Shown here piece by piece: positions 56,342 through 64,000 of a stretch of 64,000 bases of DNA (position 1 is the stretch's first letter; every line of letters starts with the position of its first letter). The notes under the pieces are model-generated. The model searched no databases. It saw only the letters and a program-made list of their open reading frames with translations, and had not been told where the DNA came from. This DNA comes from Nonomuraea africana. GTDB taxonomy: Bacteria; Actinomycetota; Actinomycetes; Streptosporangiales; Streptosporangiaceae. The stretch is from NCBI RefSeq assembly GCF_014873535.1, contig NZ_JADBEF010000001.1, forward strand, positions 7,688,001 through 7,752,000, given 5' to 3'. The translations under genes were made by a program, and so were the position numbers.

Positions 56342-57430
56342 GTGCACGTGCTCGTCATGACGGTGGTGCATAACCCCGAGGACGCCCGGATCCTGCACCG
56401 GCAGATCCGCGCCCTCGTGGATGCCGGTCATGAGGTCACGTACGCGGCGTCCTTCTCCGCCCACGGCGTGGTCGCCAGGCCGTGGGTCAACGGCGTCGAC
56501 CTGCCCAGGGCGGCGCAGCGCAAGCGGATGCGGGCCGTGTGGGCGGCCCGCAAGCTCTTCAGGCGCATGCGCGACAAGGTCGACCTGGTGCTCATCCACG
56601 ACCCCGAGCTGCTGTTCGCCATCTGGGGCGTGCGCCGCAGGCCACCCGTGGTCTGGGACGTGCACGAGGACACCCCCGCGACGCTCTCGCTCAAGCCGTG
56701 GCTGCCGTCGCTGCTGCGTCCGCCGGTGCGCTTCCTCGCCCGCCTGCTGGAGGGTACGGCCGAGCGCCACCTGCACCTGCTGCTGGCCGAGACCGCCTAC
56801 GCGGGCCGGTTCAAGCACGCCCACCTCATCGTGCCGAACGAGACGTGGGTGCCCGACACGGTCACGCCGCCGGGCGACGACAGGGTGGTCTACCTCGGCT
56901 GGCTCTCACGGGCGCGCGGCGTCCAGGAGGCGATCGAGGTCGGCAGGCTGCTGCAGCCGTACCGGGTGGCGGTCGAGCTGATCGGCTACGCCGACCCGCA
57001 GTCCAGGCCCGCGCTCAACCAGGCGGTGGCCGAGGGCGTGCTCGAGTGGCGCGACTTCATGCCGAACGACGAGGCGCTGAAGCGGCTCGACGGCGCGCTG
57101 GCCGGGCTCTCGCTGCTGCACGACGAGCCCAACTACCGGCACTCCATGCCCACGAAGATCGTGGAGTACATGGCGCACGGCATTCCGGTGATCACCACTC
57201 CCTCGCCTCGCGCGGTCGAGCTGGTCGAGCGGTACGAGAGCGGCATCGTCGTGGCCTGGGAGGACCCCAAGGCCGTGGCCCAGGCCGTCCTGTCGCTGCG
57301 CGACGAGCAGAGGGAGCGGCACGCGATGGGCGCCCGCGGCTACGCGGCGGCTCGCGCCAACCACCACTGGCCGAACTCGGCTCGGAGGTTCGTCTCGCAG
57401 CTGGAGTCCTGGGCGGGCGTCAAGAAGTAG
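56342..57430 (+). CDS. Glycosyltransferase (GT4-like)
   Basis: The 362-residue GT-B protein has VMTVVHNPEDARILHRQIRALVDAGHEVTYAASF at the start, LIHDPELLFAIWGVRR and VWDVHEDTPAT in the N-terminal fold, and the donor-site YRHSMPTKIVEYMAHGIPVITTPSPRAVELVE with the EYMAHG motif. GTG 56342 follows the wecC stop by 19 bases. It probably adds another sugar to the same polysaccharide. Confidence 0.9.
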   Translation: MHVLVMTVVHNPEDARILHRQIRALVDAGHEVTYAASFSAHGVVARPWVNGVDLPRAAQRKRMRAVWAARKLFRRMRDKVDLVLIHDPELLFAIWGVRRRPPVVWDVHEDTPATLSLKPWLPSLLRPPVRFLARLLEGTAERHLHLLLAETAYAGRFKHAHLIVPNETWVPDTVTPPGDDRVVYLGWLSRARGVQEAIEVGRLLQPYRVAVELIGYADPQSRPALNQAVAEGVLEWRDFMPNDEALKRLDGALAGLSLLHDEPNYRHSMPTKIVEYMAHGIPVITTPSPRAVELVERYESGIVVAWEDPKAVAQAVLSLRDEQRERHAMGARGYAAARANHHWPNSARRFVSQLESWAGVKK

Positions 57431-57473
57431 TGGTTTATCCGCGGCAGATCACTAGGGCGGTAGGTTCCTGAAC

Positions 57474-59237
57474 GTGCGCTGGCTCACCGTGCTCCTGGGG
57501 GCTGCGATCCTGGCCGCCGTCGCGGCCGTGGTCATGGTCCTGCCCGACAACAGGCCGACCGCGGTCGACACGGCGGCCACCCCTTCCGCCGCGCAGTCGA
57601 AGAGCCTGCCCCAGCCGACCGCCAAGGAGTACACCGACCCCTGCGGCACCTTCGACCTGCAGGGCGTCAAGAAGTACGCGATCACCGGCTACTGGATCAC
57701 GCCGTCGAGCAACCCGTGCACGTGGCGCCACCAGATGGAGGAGATCCACCAGGCCGGCGGCGACACCGTCATCAGGATCGGCTACGGCCTGCAGTACCGC
57801 ACGGTCACCGACGGCCGGATCCTTAAGGACGGCGAGGTCGACCCTCGCTACACCGACTGCGAGAACTGCTGGAACCAGGCGGAGCAGGACCTGAAGGCGG
57901 CCAACCCCGGCAACAGGATCGGCCGCACCTACGTCTACCGGACCGACGAGCACTTCGGCCCCGACCTCTTCCGCTGCCCGGGGATGGAACGCACCATCGA
58001 GGCGGGCAAGCGCGTCTACTACCGCCTGATCACCTCGCCCGACGGCTCCGACGACTCCACCTGTGACTTCTCCAGCAAGGCCGGCACCTACGACCTGATC
58101 CTCATCGCCGCGGCCGCCGAGGACAGCCTCAAGAAGCTGCTGGAGCTGGGCGACACGTTCGGCGTGCAGGTCTTCCCCTCGCTGCCGGTGGCTCCTCGTG
58201 ACCCGAAGGCGAGCACGAGGGCCAACCCCGAGCACCTCGGCACGCTGACCACGCTGACCCGCAGGCTCATGCAGGACTACGGCGCGCGGTTCAAGGACAG
58301 GGCCTCGCTCGGCGGCTTCTACCAGCCGTTCGAGCTGCAGATGGGCGCGACGCTGGTCAACAACCCGACGCTGCAGGTCTACGCCGAGCAGCACGACATC
58401 GTGGAGCAGGAGCTGCCGGGCAAGCCCATCCTGGTCAGCCCCTACATGGACGCCCGCAAGCGGGTGCCCTTCGGCCAGACGCCCAAGCAGGTCGCCGAGG
58501 GCTTCAGGGCGCTGGCGAAATCCGGGGTCGGCATCATCGCGCCCCAGGACAGCAGGGGCACCGGCAAGGTCGGCCTGTTCTGGCCCGACCAGCGCGACGA
58601 CGAGGTGGACAAGCGGCTGCAGCCGCTCGTCGGCGTGACCACGTACGGCACGGCCTACCACGGCTCGACCCGCGACTACTACCGGGAGATGAGCGTCGTC
58701 CGCGACCAGCTCGTGGACGAGGGCTACGAGGTCGAGCTGTGGGCCAACGTCGAGTCCTTCGAGCCGTCGGCCACCCAGCCGTGTCAGCCGCAGGGCACCA
58801 GGGGCAAGACGGACAAGCCGCGCCTGGACGCCGCGATCGCCATGACCGGGCGCTACGTCCAGAAGGTGGTCTCGTACATGTGGAGCGACTTCTTCACCTG
58901 CGGCGAGCCCGCGTTGAAGGACGAGGTCGCGGGTGACGTCGACCGGCCGATCGCGGTGGACGCGATCAGGACCGGCTCGGCGGGACAGGACGGCCTCGAG
59001 GTTCGCGGGTACCACCTCGACAGCGGCACGGTCACGCTGAGCTGGCCCGGCGGCTCGTCGGAACTGCCGATCACCGTCTCCGACGTGCCGAACGAGGCGA
59101 TGGCCGAGGGCATCGTGACGGCGTGGGTGCCCTTCGACTGGTCGCAGGTGCCGTACGGGGTGTGGGTGAAGGTGGGGGTGCGCTCACCGGCGGGCAAGGA
59201 GGCGACGGAGCAGCTGCACGTGCGCGTCAGCGTGTAA
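57474..59237 (+). CDS. Exported glycoside-hydrolase-like protein (DUF4434 type)
   Basis: The 587-residue protein starts at GTG 57474 with a hydrophobic signal or anchor (LTVLLGAAILAAVAAVVMVLP). The mature part resembles a TIM-barrel DUF4434/GH-like domain (KYAITGYWITPSSNPCTWRHQMEEIHQAGGDTVIRIGYG, ASLGGFYQPFELQ, LVSPYMDARKRVPFGQTPKQVAEG, VELWANVESFEPS). A beta-sandwich tail (GYHLDSGTVTLSWPGG) follows. Similar enzymes cut exopolysaccharides. Being in the polysaccharide locus, it may edit or release the polymer. Confidence 0.78.
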   Translation: MRWLTVLLGAAILAAVAAVVMVLPDNRPTAVDTAATPSAAQSKSLPQPTAKEYTDPCGTFDLQGVKKYAITGYWITPSSNPCTWRHQMEEIHQAGGDTVIRIGYGLQYRTVTDGRILKDGEVDPRYTDCENCWNQAEQDLKAANPGNRIGRTYVYRTDEHFGPDLFRCPGMERTIEAGKRVYYRLITSPDGSDDSTCDFSSKAGTYDLILIAAAAEDSLKKLLELGDTFGVQVFPSLPVAPRDPKASTRANPEHLGTLTTLTRRLMQDYGARFKDRASLGGFYQPFELQMGATLVNNPTLQVYAEQHDIVEQELPGKPILVSPYMDARKRVPFGQTPKQVAEGFRALAKSGVGIIAPQDSRGTGKVGLFWPDQRDDEVDKRLQPLVGVTTYGTAYHGSTRDYYREMSVVRDQLVDEGYEVELWANVESFEPSATQPCQPQGTRGKTDKPRLDAAIAMTGRYVQKVVSYMWSDFFTCGEPALKDEVAGDVDRPIAVDAIRTGSAGQDGLEVRGYHLDSGTVTLSWPGGSSELPITVSDVPNEAMAEGIVTAWVPFDWSQVPYGVWVKVGVRSPAGKEATEQLHVRVSV

Positions 59238-59238
59238 C

Positions 59239-59913
59239 GTGCCTGACATGGTCCCCACCGTCCCGGTCAGCGTGGACCTCGTCGTCCTCACCGTCCGCTG
59301 CCATGCGCTCTCCGCCCTGGTGTGGCGGCGCGACAATCCCCCCTTCCTGCGCAGGTGGTCGCTGCCGGGCGGCTTCATCCAGCTCGACGAGGACCTGCCC
59401 GACGCGGCCCGCCGCATCCTGGCCGAACGCGCGGGCCTGCCGGGCGCGCCGGTCCATCTGGAGCAGCTGCAGACCTACGGTTACCCCGACCGAGATCCGC
59501 GCCAGCGCGTGCTGTCCGTCGCCTATCTCGGCCTCGCGCCCGACCTGCCCGCCTCGGAGAAGGCGCACATGGCGTGGGTGCCCGTCGCCGAGCTGGCGGC
59601 CATGGCCTTCGACCACCGGCGCATCATGATGGACGGCGTGGAGCGGGCGCGGGCCAAGCTGGAGTACACCCCGCTCGGCGCGGCCTTCTGCCCGCCCGAG
59701 TTCACCGTCGCCGACCTGCGCCGCGTCTACGAGATCGTCTGGGGCCGCCCCCTCGACCCGCGCAACTTCCACCGCAAGGTCACCAAGGCCGAGGGCTTCC
59801 TGGTCGAGACCGGCGAGACCACCACCCGCGACGGTGGCCGCCCCGCCAAGCTCTACCGCAGAGGCCCCGCCGAACTCCTTCATCCCCCGATGCTGAGGTC
59901 GCTCAAGGAGTGA
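59239..59913 (+). CDS. Nudix-domain protein with degenerate box, NrtR-like regulator
   Basis: The 224-residue protein has a Nudix fold (VDLVVLTVRCHALSALVWRR, WSLPGGFIQLDEDLPDAARRILAERAGL), but the Nudix box has lost the catalytic Glu pair (RILAERAGL instead of REUxEExGU). A winged-helix-like C-terminal domain follows (FTVADLRRVYEIVWGRPLDPRNFHRKVTKAEGF). This is the plan of NrtR regulators, which sense ADP-ribose or NAD metabolites. GTG 59239 or ATG 59248 is the start. Its 3' end overlaps the convergent ABC ATPase gene by 34 bases. Confidence 0.82.
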   Translation: MPDMVPTVPVSVDLVVLTVRCHALSALVWRRDNPPFLRRWSLPGGFIQLDEDLPDAARRILAERAGLPGAPVHLEQLQTYGYPDRDPRQRVLSVAYLGLAPDLPASEKAHMAWVPVAELAAMAFDHRRIMMDGVERARAKLEYTPLGAAFCPPEFTVADLRRVYEIVWGRPLDPRNFHRKVTKAEGFLVETGETTTRDGGRPAKLYRRGPAELLHPPMLRSLKE

Positions 59914-60695
59914 TCGCCGAGGGCGTGGTCGGGCAGGCAGCGCGGGGTGCCGTGCAGGTCGTCGACGACCACGCGGCCCGCCACGCCGAAGACCTCGGCC
60001 AGCAGCGCGGGCGTCATCACCTCGCCCGGCGTGCCGTCGGCCCACACGCCCCCCTCGCGCAGCGCGACGACGCGTTCGGCGAAGCGGGCGGCGTGGTCGA
60101 GCTCGTGCAGCACGGTCACCACGGTGAGGTCACGGGCCGCCCTCAGCTCCCGCACCAGCGTGAGCACCTCCAGCTGGTGGCGTACGTCCAGGTGCGCGGC
60201 GGGCTCGTCGAGCAGCAGCATGCGGGTGTTCTGGGCGACCGCGAGCGCCAGCCGCACCCGCTGGCGCTCGCCGCCCGACAGCGTGTCGAGGACGCGGTCG
60301 GCCAGGTGCGCGACGCCGGTCAGGGCGAGGGCCTCGTCCGTCTCGCCGGTGGAGGCGTCCCAGAGCATGCCGAGCGGGCCGCGGTGCGCGTAGCCGCCCT
60401 GGCGGACCAGCTGCCGCACGGTCAGGCCCGGCACGGGCGGCAGGGTCTGGTGGAGTACCGCCAGCCTGCGGGCGATCTGGCGGCGCGACAGCGACCTGAG
60501 CGGGACGCCGTCGAGCGTGATCGTGCCGGAGGCGGGGGTGAGGAGCCCGGCGACGAGCCTCAGCAGGGTGCTCTTGCCGCAGCCGTTCATGCCGACGAGC
60601 GCGACGAACTCACCCTGTTCCACGGTGAGCGAGACCCCGTTGAGCACGGGCCGCGAGCCGTACGAGAAGTGGACGGAGTCGATGGTGATGCTCAT
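59880..60695 (-). CDS. ABC importer ATPase (FecE/BtuD type)
   Basis: The 271-residue ATPase starts at ATG 60695. It has Walker A GMNGCGKSTLLRLVAGLL, the Q-loop in VLHQTLPPVPGLT, signature LSGGERQRVRLALAVAQNT and Walker B LLLDEPAAHLDV. It is the motor of the chelate importer encoded just upstream and belongs to the iron-siderophore/vitamin B12 class. It overlaps the permease gene by 4 bases. Confidence 0.92.
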   Translation of the reverse strand: MSITIDSVHFSYGSRPVLNGVSLTVEQGEFVALVGMNGCGKSTLLRLVAGLLTPASGTITLDGVPLRSLSRRQIARRLAVLHQTLPPVPGLTVRQLVRQGGYAHRGPLGMLWDASTGETDEALALTGVAHLADRVLDTLSGGERQRVRLALAVAQNTRMLLLDEPAAHLDVRHQLEVLTLVRELRAARDLTVVTVLHELDHAARFAERVVALREGGVWADGTPGEVMTPALLAEVFGVAGRVVVDDLHGTPRCLPDHALGDHSLSDLSIGG

Positions 60696-61633
60696 GCGTG
60701 CTCCTTGCGCGCGATGAAGACGAGGACGGCGGCCCCGGCCAGCGCGGTGACCACCCCCGTGGGCAGGCCGAGACGCTGGGTCCCGGCCAGGGCCCGCCCC
60801 GCGAACTGGGCGACGGCGTCGGCGCCCGCCAGCGTGAGACCGCCGAAGAGGGCGGCGGTGAGAACCCCGCCACGCAGCCGCCGTACGGCATGCGGCACCA
60901 CGAGCCCGACGAAGGCGATGGCCCCGGCCAGCGAGGCCGCCCCGGCGGTCAGCGCGATGGCCACGGCCAGGGTGACGGCGCGTCCGGCGAGGGGCGGCAG
61001 GCCGAGTGCGGCGGCGTGGTCGTCGCCTGGCGCCAGCACGGCGAGCACCGCCGAGCAGAGCCAGGCCAGCGCGATCCAGCCGACGATCCACCACCACGCG
61101 ACCGACAGGTGGTCCCACACGCGTCCCTCGACCGAGCCGACCAGCCAGCGCATCGCGTTGCCGAACCTGCCCGGCTGGTAGGCGAGGAGCATCGTGGTGA
61201 ACCCGGCCAGCAGCGCCGAGCCGAGCAGGCCGTACACGACGAGGTTGGCGGTGTCGCGCATCGAGGCGAACGCGGCTCCGCCGAGCGCGCCGCCGACCAC
61301 GGCGGCGAGGAGCGCGCCCGCGGCGGAGTCGGCGGGCACCACACCGAGGGTCAGCGCCGTGAGCACGCCGAGCACCGCGCCCGGGTTGACGCCGGTGAAC
61401 TCGGGAGCGGCCATGGGGTTGCGGAGCGTGGCCTGCAGGACGTATCCGGCCACGCCGAGCGCCGCTCCCGCCAGCAGGGCGGTCAGCAGGCGCGGTATCC
61501 CGAGCTCCCACAGGATGCGCTGGTTGAGCGCGCCGGTGAGCGGTCGTCCGGGGGCCAGCACGTGGGCGGCGGCGACGACGGGGAGAAGGGCGAGCCACGC
61601 GGCCCGCCGCACGCCGGGGCTGATCGACTTCAC
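60692..61633 (-). CDS. ABC importer permease (FecCD family), second copy
   Basis: The 313-residue membrane protein has about nine helices and family motifs ILWELGIPRLLTALLAGAALGVAGYVLQATLRNPMAAPEFTGVNPGAVLG and GAIAFVGLVVPHAVRRLRG. GTG 61633 overlaps the stop of the preceding permease (GTGA), with a GTG at 61642 as alternative. It pairs with the other permease to form the channel for an iron-chelate or related metal complex. Confidence 0.9.
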   Translation of the reverse strand: MKSISPGVRRAAWLALLPVVAAAHVLAPGRPLTGALNQRILWELGIPRLLTALLAGAALGVAGYVLQATLRNPMAAPEFTGVNPGAVLGVLTALTLGVVPADSAAGALLAAVVGGALGGAAFASMRDTANLVVYGLLGSALLAGFTTMLLAYQPGRFGNAMRWLVGSVEGRVWDHLSVAWWWIVGWIALAWLCSAVLAVLAPGDDHAAALGLPPLAGRAVTLAVAIALTAGAASLAGAIAFVGLVVPHAVRRLRGGVLTAALFGGLTLAGADAVAQFAGRALAGTQRLGLPTGVVTALAGAAVLVFIARKEHA

Positions 61634-62571
61634 GCGCGCCACCTCCACGCCACGAGCAGCACGCCCGCCACGGCCGTCCACGCCCCCAGCGGTGTCTCCA
61701 CCGGCGCGAACGCCAGGCGGGCGGCCAGGTCGGCGGCCAGCGTCACGAGCGCGCCGAGGGCCGCCGCCCACGGCAGCCAGCCGCGCGCGTCGGCGTGCGG
61801 CCGCGCCCGCCTGGCCAGCAGCGGCGCCACGAACCCGACCCAGGCCAGCGGCCCGCACGGGCCGGTGACGCAGCCGATCAGCAGCGCCGCCACGGCCAGC
61901 ACGCCCAGCCTGGCCAGGTTGGCCCGCGCGCCGAGCGCGGCGGCGGCCTCGTCGCCGAGGCGCAGCAGCCCGAGTGCGGGCAGGCACAGCAGCACGAGGG
62001 GCACGGCCGCGGCGAACCACGGCAGGATCCGTCCGGCCTGCTCCCACATCACGCCGGTGAGGCTGCCGACGAGGTAGCGGAAGAGCATGTCGTACTGCAG
62101 CCGGTCGGCCGTCGACATCACGGCGAGCAGCAGCGCCTGGATGGCGGTCGAGACGGCCGCGCCGATGAGCAGCACCGACCCCGCGCTCCTGCCCGTCCTG
62201 GCGACCGCGAGCGTGACCACCCCGCCGAGCGCCGCTCCCGCCAGCCCGACCACCGGATACAGCACGAACGGCACGGGCAGCGCCCACACCACGCAGACCC
62301 CCACCGCCAGCGAGGCGCCCGTGGAGACCCCGATCATCTCCGGTACGGCCAGCGGATTGCGCAGCGACTCCTGCAGCAGCAGTCCCGCGACCCCGATGGC
62401 GGCGCCGCCGAGCAGGGCGACCAGCGTCCTCGGCACCCGCAGCTCCCACAGCACGACCTGTTCAAGCTGGCTGAGCCCGCGCAGCGGCGAGACGATCGGC
62501 GTGCCGAGGCAGAGACCGGCGATCACCAGCGCAATCAGCGCGACGGGGACCGCCACCCGTGCCTGCGTCAC
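61630..62571 (-). CDS. ABC importer permease (FecCD family), first copy
   Basis: The 313-residue permease has VVLWELRVPRTLVALLGGAAIGVAGLLLQESLRNPLAVPEMIGVSTGASLAV and GPLAWVGFVAPLLARRARP. GTG 62571 overlaps the stop of the binding-protein gene by 4 bases. With the second permease it forms a heterodimeric channel; the exact substrate is unknown. Confidence 0.9.
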   Translation of the reverse strand: MTQARVAVPVALIALVIAGLCLGTPIVSPLRGLSQLEQVVLWELRVPRTLVALLGGAAIGVAGLLLQESLRNPLAVPEMIGVSTGASLAVGVCVVWALPVPFVLYPVVGLAGAALGGVVTLAVARTGRSAGSVLLIGAAVSTAIQALLLAVMSTADRLQYDMLFRYLVGSLTGVMWEQAGRILPWFAAAVPLVLLCLPALGLLRLGDEAAAALGARANLARLGVLAVAALLIGCVTGPCGPLAWVGFVAPLLARRARPHADARGWLPWAAALGALVTLAADLAARLAFAPVETPLGAWTAVAGVLLVAWRWRA

Positions 62572-63527
62572 CCCGCCGCCTTGGCCAGCGCCTCGTCGAG
62601 GATGATGCCGAACGCCCTCGTGCCCCTGCCCGAGGCCCACAGCTCGGGCCGGACCTCGAAGACCTTGCCGGTCGCCACGGCGGGCACCTGCTTCCACACC
62701 GGGTTGTCCTTGTAGGTGTCGGTCACCGTCTTGGCGTCGGGGCCGAAGGTGAACGACTGGATGAAGATGATCTGCGGCGCCTTGGCCAGGATCTCCTCGA
62801 TGCTGTAGGCCTGCGCGGTCTCGAACCCGCCGCCCTTGCTGGGCCACGGGTAGGCGAAGAAGCCGCTCAGGAAGTCGCCGAGCACGTCGTCGGTGGTGTT
62901 GACGCCGATGGCGGTCCCGCCGTACATGGCCAGGGCGGGCTTGTCCTTCAGCCCGGCGGCGGCTGCCCGGGCGCGGCCCTTGGCGAGCTTGTCGCGGAAG
63001 GTCTGCTCTGCGACGGCCTGCTGGGCGCCCCTGCCGGTGAGCTGGGCCATGGCGCGCAGGTAGCCGATCGAGTCCTCGTAGTTCTTGACCTCCACCAGCC
63101 ACAGCGGAGCGAACTTCTCCACCGCCGCTCTGAGCTGGTCATGGACGCCGGCCAGGCCGATCACCAGGTCAGGACGGGCCTCGGCGATCTTCGCGACGTC
63201 CTCGCCGCCGAAGCCGCCGGGGATGACGGGCACCTTCGCGCCCTCGGCGCCCAGGTAGTCGGGCCTCGACAGCAGCTTGGGCGTGGTCGTGGCGGCGGGG
63301 GTAAGGCCGAGCTCGACCAGCATGTCGTCGCAGAGACCGGTGAGGCAGACGACCCGCTCCGGCTTGCCGCCGAGCTTGACCGCCCTGCCGTGCGGGTCGG
63401 TGATCGACAGGGCGGGGCTCACGGCGCCGGCCGCGGCGGAGGGAGCCGCCTGCGGTTCGGGGGGCGGCTGCTGTCCACAGCCTGCCGCGACGACCAGCGC
63501 GACGAGGAAGAACGCACAGCGGCGCAT
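62568..63527 (-). CDS. Substrate-binding lipoprotein of a chelate ABC importer
   Basis: The 319-residue precursor starts at ATG 63527 with a lipobox signal (FFLVALVVAAGCGQQ). The type III periplasmic-binding fold follows: ERVVCLTGLCDDMLVELGL, PDLVIGLAGVHDQLRAAVEKFAPLWLVEVKNYE and the second lobe IFIQSFTFGPDAKTVTDTY. Such proteins capture siderophores, heme or cobalamin outside the cell. It leads the four-gene minus-strand operon. A palindrome lies 15 bases upstream of its start. Confidence 0.9.
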   Translation of the reverse strand: MRRCAFFLVALVVAAGCGQQPPPEPQAAPSAAAGAVSPALSITDPHGRAVKLGGKPERVVCLTGLCDDMLVELGLTPAATTTPKLLSRPDYLGAEGAKVPVIPGGFGGEDVAKIAEARPDLVIGLAGVHDQLRAAVEKFAPLWLVEVKNYEDSIGYLRAMAQLTGRGAQQAVAEQTFRDKLAKGRARAAAAGLKDKPALAMYGGTAIGVNTTDDVLGDFLSGFFAYPWPSKGGGFETAQAYSIEEILAKAPQIIFIQSFTFGPDAKTVTDTYKDNPVWKQVPAVATGKVFEVRPELWASGRGTRAFGIILDEALAKAAG

Positions 63528-63541
63528 TGCACCTCCAGTGA

Positions 63542-63556
63542 AAATGGTTACCATTT
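63542..63556. promoter_or_regulatory. Palindrome AAATGGT-T-ACCATTT between divergent transport genes
   Basis: A perfect 7-1-7 palindrome in the 59-base gap between the importer operon and the ABC exporter. It is AT-rich, unlike its surroundings. It could be a metal-regulator (Zur- or Mur-like) site controlling both, but it does not match the IdeR/DmdR iron box. Confidence 0.6.
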
Positions 63557-63586
63557 GCGAAGACTTTACCGGAGGAGTCCTTTGAG

Positions 63587-64000
63587 ATGATTCATCGCCG
63601 TCTGTTCCACCTCGCGGGCAGCGTGAAGGGGCCGATAGCCGCATGCGTGGCGCTGGGGTTCCTGGTGTCCGGGGCCTACGTCGCGCAGGCGTTGCTCCTG
63701 GCCGCCGCCCTGGCCGCGCTGGTCGCGGGCGAACCCGTGCTCCCGCTGCTGGCGTGGGCCTTCGCGGTCATCGCGGCGCGCGGCGCGCTGCTGTGGGCGA
63801 GGGAGGTGGTCACCGTACGGGCGGGAGCGCTGGTCCGGGCCAGGCTGAGGGACCGCCTCGTCGGACGGCTCGCGGAGCTCGGCCCCGCACACCTCGTGGG
63901 CACCAGGACAGGACAGGTGCAGACCACGCTGGTCGACGGCGTCGAAGGGCTCGACCCCTACTTCAGCCGCTACCTTCCCCAGGTCGTGGTCACCTTCTGC
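63587..64000 (+). CDS. ABC exporter (fused permease-ATPase), 3' end outside window
   Basis: ATG 63587 follows GGAGGAG. The 138 visible residues are the start of an ABC exporter transmembrane domain: helices IAACVALGFLVSGAYVAQALLLAAALAAL and LPLLAWAFAVIAARGALLWAREVV, then RARLRDRLVGRLAELGPAHL with the TG-x-VQTTLVDGVEGLDPYFSRYLPQ segment typical of CydD/CydC-type or siderophore IrtAB-type exporters. The ATPase part lies beyond base 64000. It is divergent from the importer and probably shares its regulator. Confidence 0.85.
   Translation, partial: MIHRRLFHLAGSVKGPIAACVALGFLVSGAYVAQALLLAAALAALVAGEPVLPLLAWAFAVIAARGALLWAREVVTVRAGALVRARLRDRLVGRLAELGPAHLVGTRTGQVQTTLVDGVEGLDPYFSRYLPQVVVTFC

Noticed and set aside
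59322..61181. 619-residue plus-strand open frame
   Set aside because: It shadows the Nudix gene and is antisense to the ABC importer genes; no conserved segment.
1..64000. CRISPR array or insertion sequence
   Set aside because: No regular spaced repeats, transposase motifs or terminal inverted repeats with target duplications were seen. The only tandem repeat is the 15-base triple at 19435.

Overview
The window is high-GC DNA with dense genes, many GTG starts, strong G/C in third codon positions and frequent four-base start/stop overlaps (ATGA or GTGA). The gene content points to a filamentous actinomycete: Cvn conservons, SARP-type and SigE-type regulators, a DinB/maleylpyruvate-isomerase-fold protein and an RsrR-like Rrf2 regulator. 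A member of the Streptosporangiaceae (Nonomuraea-like) is my best guess; this is inference without a database search. No prophage, insertion sequence, CRISPR array or secondary-metabolite core enzyme was seen.

Region 1 (1-15.5 kb) is regulatory and stress-related, with several broken genes. It holds a CGNR zinc-finger regulator, an ABC-F ribosome-protection-type gene behind an apparent peptide/hairpin leader, a second ABC-F gene with a frameshift, and the organic hydroperoxide reductase gene ohr. The ohr promoter and the CGNR start share one operator design, GTCACC-N9-GGTGAC. Then come tRNA-Arg, a NarL-type two-component pair, a MaoC dehydratase, a fused sigma-factor/propeller remnant, an AAA ATPase, a cysteine-rich double-psi-barrel protein with a MauE-like membrane protein beside a SigE-type sigma factor, a marR-yceI pair and tRNA-Ser.

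Region 2 (15.5-30.8 kb) is a mosaic of small accessory genes: secreted and lipoproteins, a PadR / membrane protein / oxidoreductase / potassium channel operon, a SARP regulator with a hydrophobic tail, two GNAT acetyltransferases, an aldo/keto reductase, a xylAB operon with a likely operator, and a marR-glyoxalase pair.

Region 3 (30.8-37 kb) has two conservons meeting tail to tail. The plus-strand one is only CvnA-CvnC; the minus-strand one is complete (CvnA-B-C-D). Region 4 (37-50 kb) carries an acyltransferase, a PrsW protease coupled to a Tat-exported flavoprotein, a secreted trypsin-like protease, an ECF sigma factor coupled to a membrane-anchored partner, two TetR regulators, and an RsrR-like regulator divergent from an NmrA-like NAD(P)-binding protein.

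Region 5 (50-59.2 kb) is a surface-polysaccharide locus: three glycosyltransferases, UDP-GlcNAc 2-epimerase, UDP-ManNAc dehydrogenase and an exported glycoside-hydrolase-like protein, so UDP-ManNAcA is the predicted special precursor. Region 6 (59.2-64 kb) holds a Nudix-type regulator-like gene, a FecBCD-type chelate importer operon on the minus strand, and the start of an ABC exporter on the plus strand, with a palindrome in their shared promoter region. Three genes carry single-base frameshifts at or next to short C or G runs; either real decay or base-calling error could explain this.
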